Positions 61,804 through 64,000 of a DNA stretch of 64,000 nucleotides are shown piece by piece (positions within the stretch are counted from its first letter, which is position 1; each line of letters opens with the position of its first letter). The position numbers and the translations under genes are program-made. Under the pieces are notes generated by a model. The model was not told the origin of the DNA and searched no databases. It was given only the letters and a program-made list of their open reading frames with translations. Source of the DNA: Propionimicrobium sp963511305 (lineage in GTDB: Bacteria; Actinomycetota; Actinomycetes; Propionibacteriales; Propionibacteriaceae); assembly GCA_963511305.1 (NCBI GenBank), contig CAUPIJ010000005.1, forward strand, positions 1 through 64,000, in the 5' to 3' direction.

Positions 61804-62418
61804 GTGAGTGAAAAGATAGTTTGGATCGACTGCGAAATGACCGGCCTGAGCATCAAGGACGACGCCTTGATAGAGGTCGCGGTGCTGGTTACCGACGGCG
61901 AATTGAATGTCCTGGACGACGAGGGCATCGACCTGGTCATCAAGACGCCACAAGAGAAACTTGACTCGATGAACGACTTTGTCCACGAGATGCACGTCAA
62001 GTCGGGATTGTTGGAAGATCTGAAGACCGCCACGCTTTCCATGGCTGAGGCGGAGCAGAAGGCGCTTGCCTACATCAAACAGTTCGTGCCCAGTGCAGGC
62101 AAGGCGCAGCTCGGCGGCAATTCTGTGGGTAACGATAGGAACTTCCTGGCTCGCGACATGCCCGAATTGGAGGGCTATCTGCACTACCGCAACATCGACG
62201 TCAGCACGATTAAAGAGCTAGCCAAACGCTGGTTCCCCAAGGCCTACTACCAGTCGCCCGCCAAAAACGGTAATCACCGCGCGCTCGCCGACATCCAGGA
62301 ATCGATCGAGGAACTGCGCTACTATCGGGACGCGGTTTTCGTCGACGGCAACGGTCCCGATTCAGAAACCGCTAGGGAAATCGCGGCCAAGCACCAGGGC
62401 GAGATAACCGGTTTATAG
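61804..62418 (+). CDS. orn: Oligoribonuclease Orn
   Basis: The 204-residue DEDDh exonuclease has Exo I WIDCEMTGL, Exo II GNSVGNDRNFL and Exo III HRALADIQESIEELRYYR. It degrades 2-5 nt RNA and pGpG/pApA; it is typical of actinobacteria and gammaproteobacteria. GTG 61804 gives the family's usual length; the in-frame ATG 61738 lies by the tRNA-Arg start. Confidence 0.96.
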   Translation: MSEKIVWIDCEMTGLSIKDDALIEVAVLVTDGELNVLDDEGIDLVIKTPQEKLDSMNDFVHEMHVKSGLLEDLKTATLSMAEAEQKALAYIKQFVPSAGKAQLGGNSVGNDRNFLARDMPELEGYLHYRNIDVSTIKELAKRWFPKAYYQSPAKNGNHRALADIQESIEELRYYRDAVFVDGNGPDSETAREIAAKHQGEITGL

Positions 62419-62513
62419 GGGTTTGCGTCTTCGATTTTCAAAAAACTGAAAAGCGGGCTAATCTATACGAGTTGCTTTGAGCGCCTAGCGCGCGGCAATT
62501 GATGTGTGGGCGT

Positions 62514-62590
62514 GGTGGGTGTAGCTCAGTTGGTAGAGCACCTGGTTGTGGTCCAGGTTGTCGCGGGTTCGATTCCCGTCACTCACCCCA
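62514..62590 (+). tRNA. tRNA-His (anticodon GTG)
   Basis: GTGGGTG/CACTCAC acceptor, anticodon loop TTGTGGT in CCTGG/CCAGG, T-arm CGGGTTCGATTCCCG. G-1 at 62514 pairs with discriminator C73; CCA is encoded. Confidence 0.95.
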
Positions 62591-62662
62591 CGCATATCTC
62601 TTCTTTTCTCTCTAGCGTTTTCTACTGCCAAATCTGCTTGCCCGCCATGCGATAATAAGCGA

Positions 62663-63949
62663 GTGAGTTCATTGCGCAACTGCCTAACTAAAGCGCGCCA
62701 GAAGGCTGCCTTTGCAGCTGGCGATCTCGCAGCCTGGGCTTCTAAGGCCACTGGACGGGGAACGGGCGAGAGCATCCGCGGCGCCGTGATATCAAAGATC
62801 GCACCCAACATCTTTGACGAGCTGCTCGAAGGCAAACGCATCGCTGTGGTCACCGGCACTAATGGCAAGACCACGACGACGCACCTGCTTGCTGCAGCGA
62901 TGCGGGCCAGCTTTCCGAACGTGGTGACAAACTCCGACGGAGGAAACCTGAAGCGCGGAATCGTTTCTGCCCTCTCAAAGAGCCCGAACTCCCCCATCGC
63001 GGTCTTGGAGGTCGACGAGCAGGTGGTGCCGTACGTACTCGATTCCGGCAACGTCGAAGCGCTCGTCATGCTTAACATCAGCCGAGACCAGCTAGACCGT
63101 CACCACGAGATCAACTCGATCGGCAAGCTCTGGCGCGACAAGCTCACTGAACTCGGGCAATCGGCTCCGACAGTGATCGCCAACGTCCACGACCCGCTGG
63201 TCGTCTGGTCAGCTTTGGCCTCCGACAAACAGATTTGGGTCGACATGGGGCTTTCCTGGGAGGCCGATTCGACGCTGTGCCCCGAATGCGGCACGATCCT
63301 CAGCTACGAGCAGACCGAAACGGATTCCCTGAGAAGGTGGAGTTGCTCGGGCTGCGGCCTTGCGCAACCCGATCCCGATGTCTGGGTCGACGGCCAGTCG
63401 GTGCAGTTCCGCGGCTCCTCGAAGATCGCGCTCGAGCTATCCGTCCCCGGCCGTTTCAACCGCGGCAACGCGGCCTGCGCCCTGGCTGCAGCTAAACTCA
63501 TGTCGGTAGATCTCGAAGCCGCAACTCGCGCGATGACTAAGGTTGAGTCCCCCGCTGGTCGGTTCTCTACCGGCACTTTCGACTATCAGGGACATCAAAC
63601 CCTAGCCCGCCTAGCCCTGGCCAAGAATCCTGCCGCCTGGGCCGAGAACATGCTGATCATGGACGCCGGCTGCGTCGTCCTAGCGATCGATTCCGCGATC
63701 GCCGATGGCGCCGACGTCAGCTGGCTGTGGGACGTGGAATTCGAAGCCCTGAACGGCAAACGAGTGATCGTTACCGGGCCGCGCTGCCACGACTTGGCGG
63801 TCCGGCTAAGCTACAGCGAGATCGACCACGAGGTGATCCCCGATGTCCGGGAGGCGTTGCGCGGCCCGTTCGAGAGGACGATCGACGTCCTGGCAACTTA
63901 TTCAGCATTCCTGCAGCTATGCCACATGGGCGGAGTTGATGTCTCATGA
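62663..63949 (+). CDS. murT: Lipid II isoglutaminyl synthase subunit MurT
   Basis: The 428-residue Mur-ligase protein has P-loop VVTGTNGKTTTTHLL, a Cys4 zinc ribbon inserted in the middle domain (CPECGTILSYEQ...RRWSCSGCGLAQP) and a C-terminal DUF1727 domain. With GatD it amidates glutamate of lipid II to isoglutamine. GTG 62663 is chosen, 39 codons into a longer frame that would overlap tRNA-His. It overlaps gatD (ATGA). Confidence 0.95.
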   Translation: MSSLRNCLTKARQKAAFAAGDLAAWASKATGRGTGESIRGAVISKIAPNIFDELLEGKRIAVVTGTNGKTTTTHLLAAAMRASFPNVVTNSDGGNLKRGIVSALSKSPNSPIAVLEVDEQVVPYVLDSGNVEALVMLNISRDQLDRHHEINSIGKLWRDKLTELGQSAPTVIANVHDPLVVWSALASDKQIWVDMGLSWEADSTLCPECGTILSYEQTETDSLRRWSCSGCGLAQPDPDVWVDGQSVQFRGSSKIALELSVPGRFNRGNAACALAAAKLMSVDLEAATRAMTKVESPAGRFSTGTFDYQGHQTLARLALAKNPAAWAENMLIMDAGCVVLAIDSAIADGADVSWLWDVEFEALNGKRVIVTGPRCHDLAVRLSYSEIDHEVIPDVREALRGPFERTIDVLATYSAFLQLCHMGGVDVS

Positions 63950-64000
63950 CCCACAAGATCATCGTTGTTTATCAGTCCCTGCTGGGAATCTACGGTGACC
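63946..64000 (+). CDS. gatD: GatD glutamine amidotransferase, first codons (cut by window edge)
   Basis: MTHKIIVVYQSLLGIYGD is visible; the LLGxYGD segment is the start of GatD (CobB/CobQ-type glutaminase). It supplies ammonia to MurT. Its ATG overlaps the murT stop. Confidence 0.85.
   Translation, partial: MTHKIIVVYQSLLGIYGD

Overview
The window is a gene-dense stretch of a bacterial chromosome, moderately G+C rich. It looks like a member of the Actinomycetota, most likely the Actinomycetales (Actinomyces and relatives). The reasons are paired clpP1/clpP2 downstream of tig, an RNase E with a long basic N-terminal extension, orn, the MurT/GatD pair, a short archaeal-type valS, trpE-trpG with a peptide leader, and a sortase-type surface protein. 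Genus is not claimed. TTA leucine codons are generally scarce, but they are common in the PTS operon at 33-37 kb.

Layout. 1-7.3 kb: the start of a GPH-type sugar symporter, a VIT-family metal transporter, then a minus-strand ribosome/proline/NAD block (rplU-rpmA, obgE-proB-proA-nadD-rsfS). 7.3-15.3 kb: rne, the TIGR03936/TIGR03960 radical-SAM pair, a CPBP protease and folC. 15.4-20.5 kb (plus strand): a MauE/DoxX-like protein, a DsbA-like thioredoxin-fold protein, valS and two small membrane proteins. 20.5-28.5 kb (minus): thrC, clpX, clpP2-clpP1, two AI-2E-family membrane proteins and tig. 28.6-31.5 kb: a siderophore-interacting protein and trpE-trpG behind a candidate attenuator. 31.5-37.5 kb: a HAD hydrolase, tRNA-Pro, tRNA-Gly set in a mosaic of tRNA-like repeats, and a two-gene PTS (EIIA-HPr-EI fusion plus EIIB-EIIC-EIIB). 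37.5-46 kb: a relBE-type toxin-antitoxin pair, a GH3/HAD operon, a frameshifted glycosyltransferase with a G7 tract, and an LPXTG-like beta-helix surface protein with a C10 tract just upstream. 46-53 kb: ktrB-ktrA, mtnN, a repeat-rich membrane protein, luxS, a cupin and a GNAT protein. 53-58 kb: pdxS beside a truncated pdxR-like gene, then a molybdopterin cluster (moaC-moeA, a mog/moaB-moaE fusion, moaD-moaA). 58-64 kb: an EttA-type ABC-F with four 31-bp repeats at its 3' end, a PrsW-like protease, tRNA-Arg, orn, tRNA-His and murT-gatD.

How genes work together. MtnN and LuxS are consecutive enzymes of S-adenosylhomocysteine recycling. ClpX and ClpP1P2 make one protease, with trigger factor upstream. 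The Moa/Moe genes give most of the molybdopterin pathway. The fused PTS protein can carry phosphate from PEP to the EIIB of its neighbour without any other soluble PTS protein.

Most unusual observations: (1) the tRNA-Gly locus, with about 27-nt degenerate copies of the tRNA 5' half upstream and both an inverted and a direct copy of its 3' part downstream; (2) two homopolymer tracts in neighbouring cell-surface loci, one breaking a glycosyltransferase frame, the other inside a 22-codon upstream ORF whose stop abuts the surface-protein start codon; (3) a 20-residue leader peptide with two Trp codons before trpE; (4) a degenerate second EIIB lacking its cysteine; (5) a pdxR-like gene cut off after its DNA-binding domain. 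Folding, alignments and database searches were not possible, so functional statements beyond clear family membership are inference.
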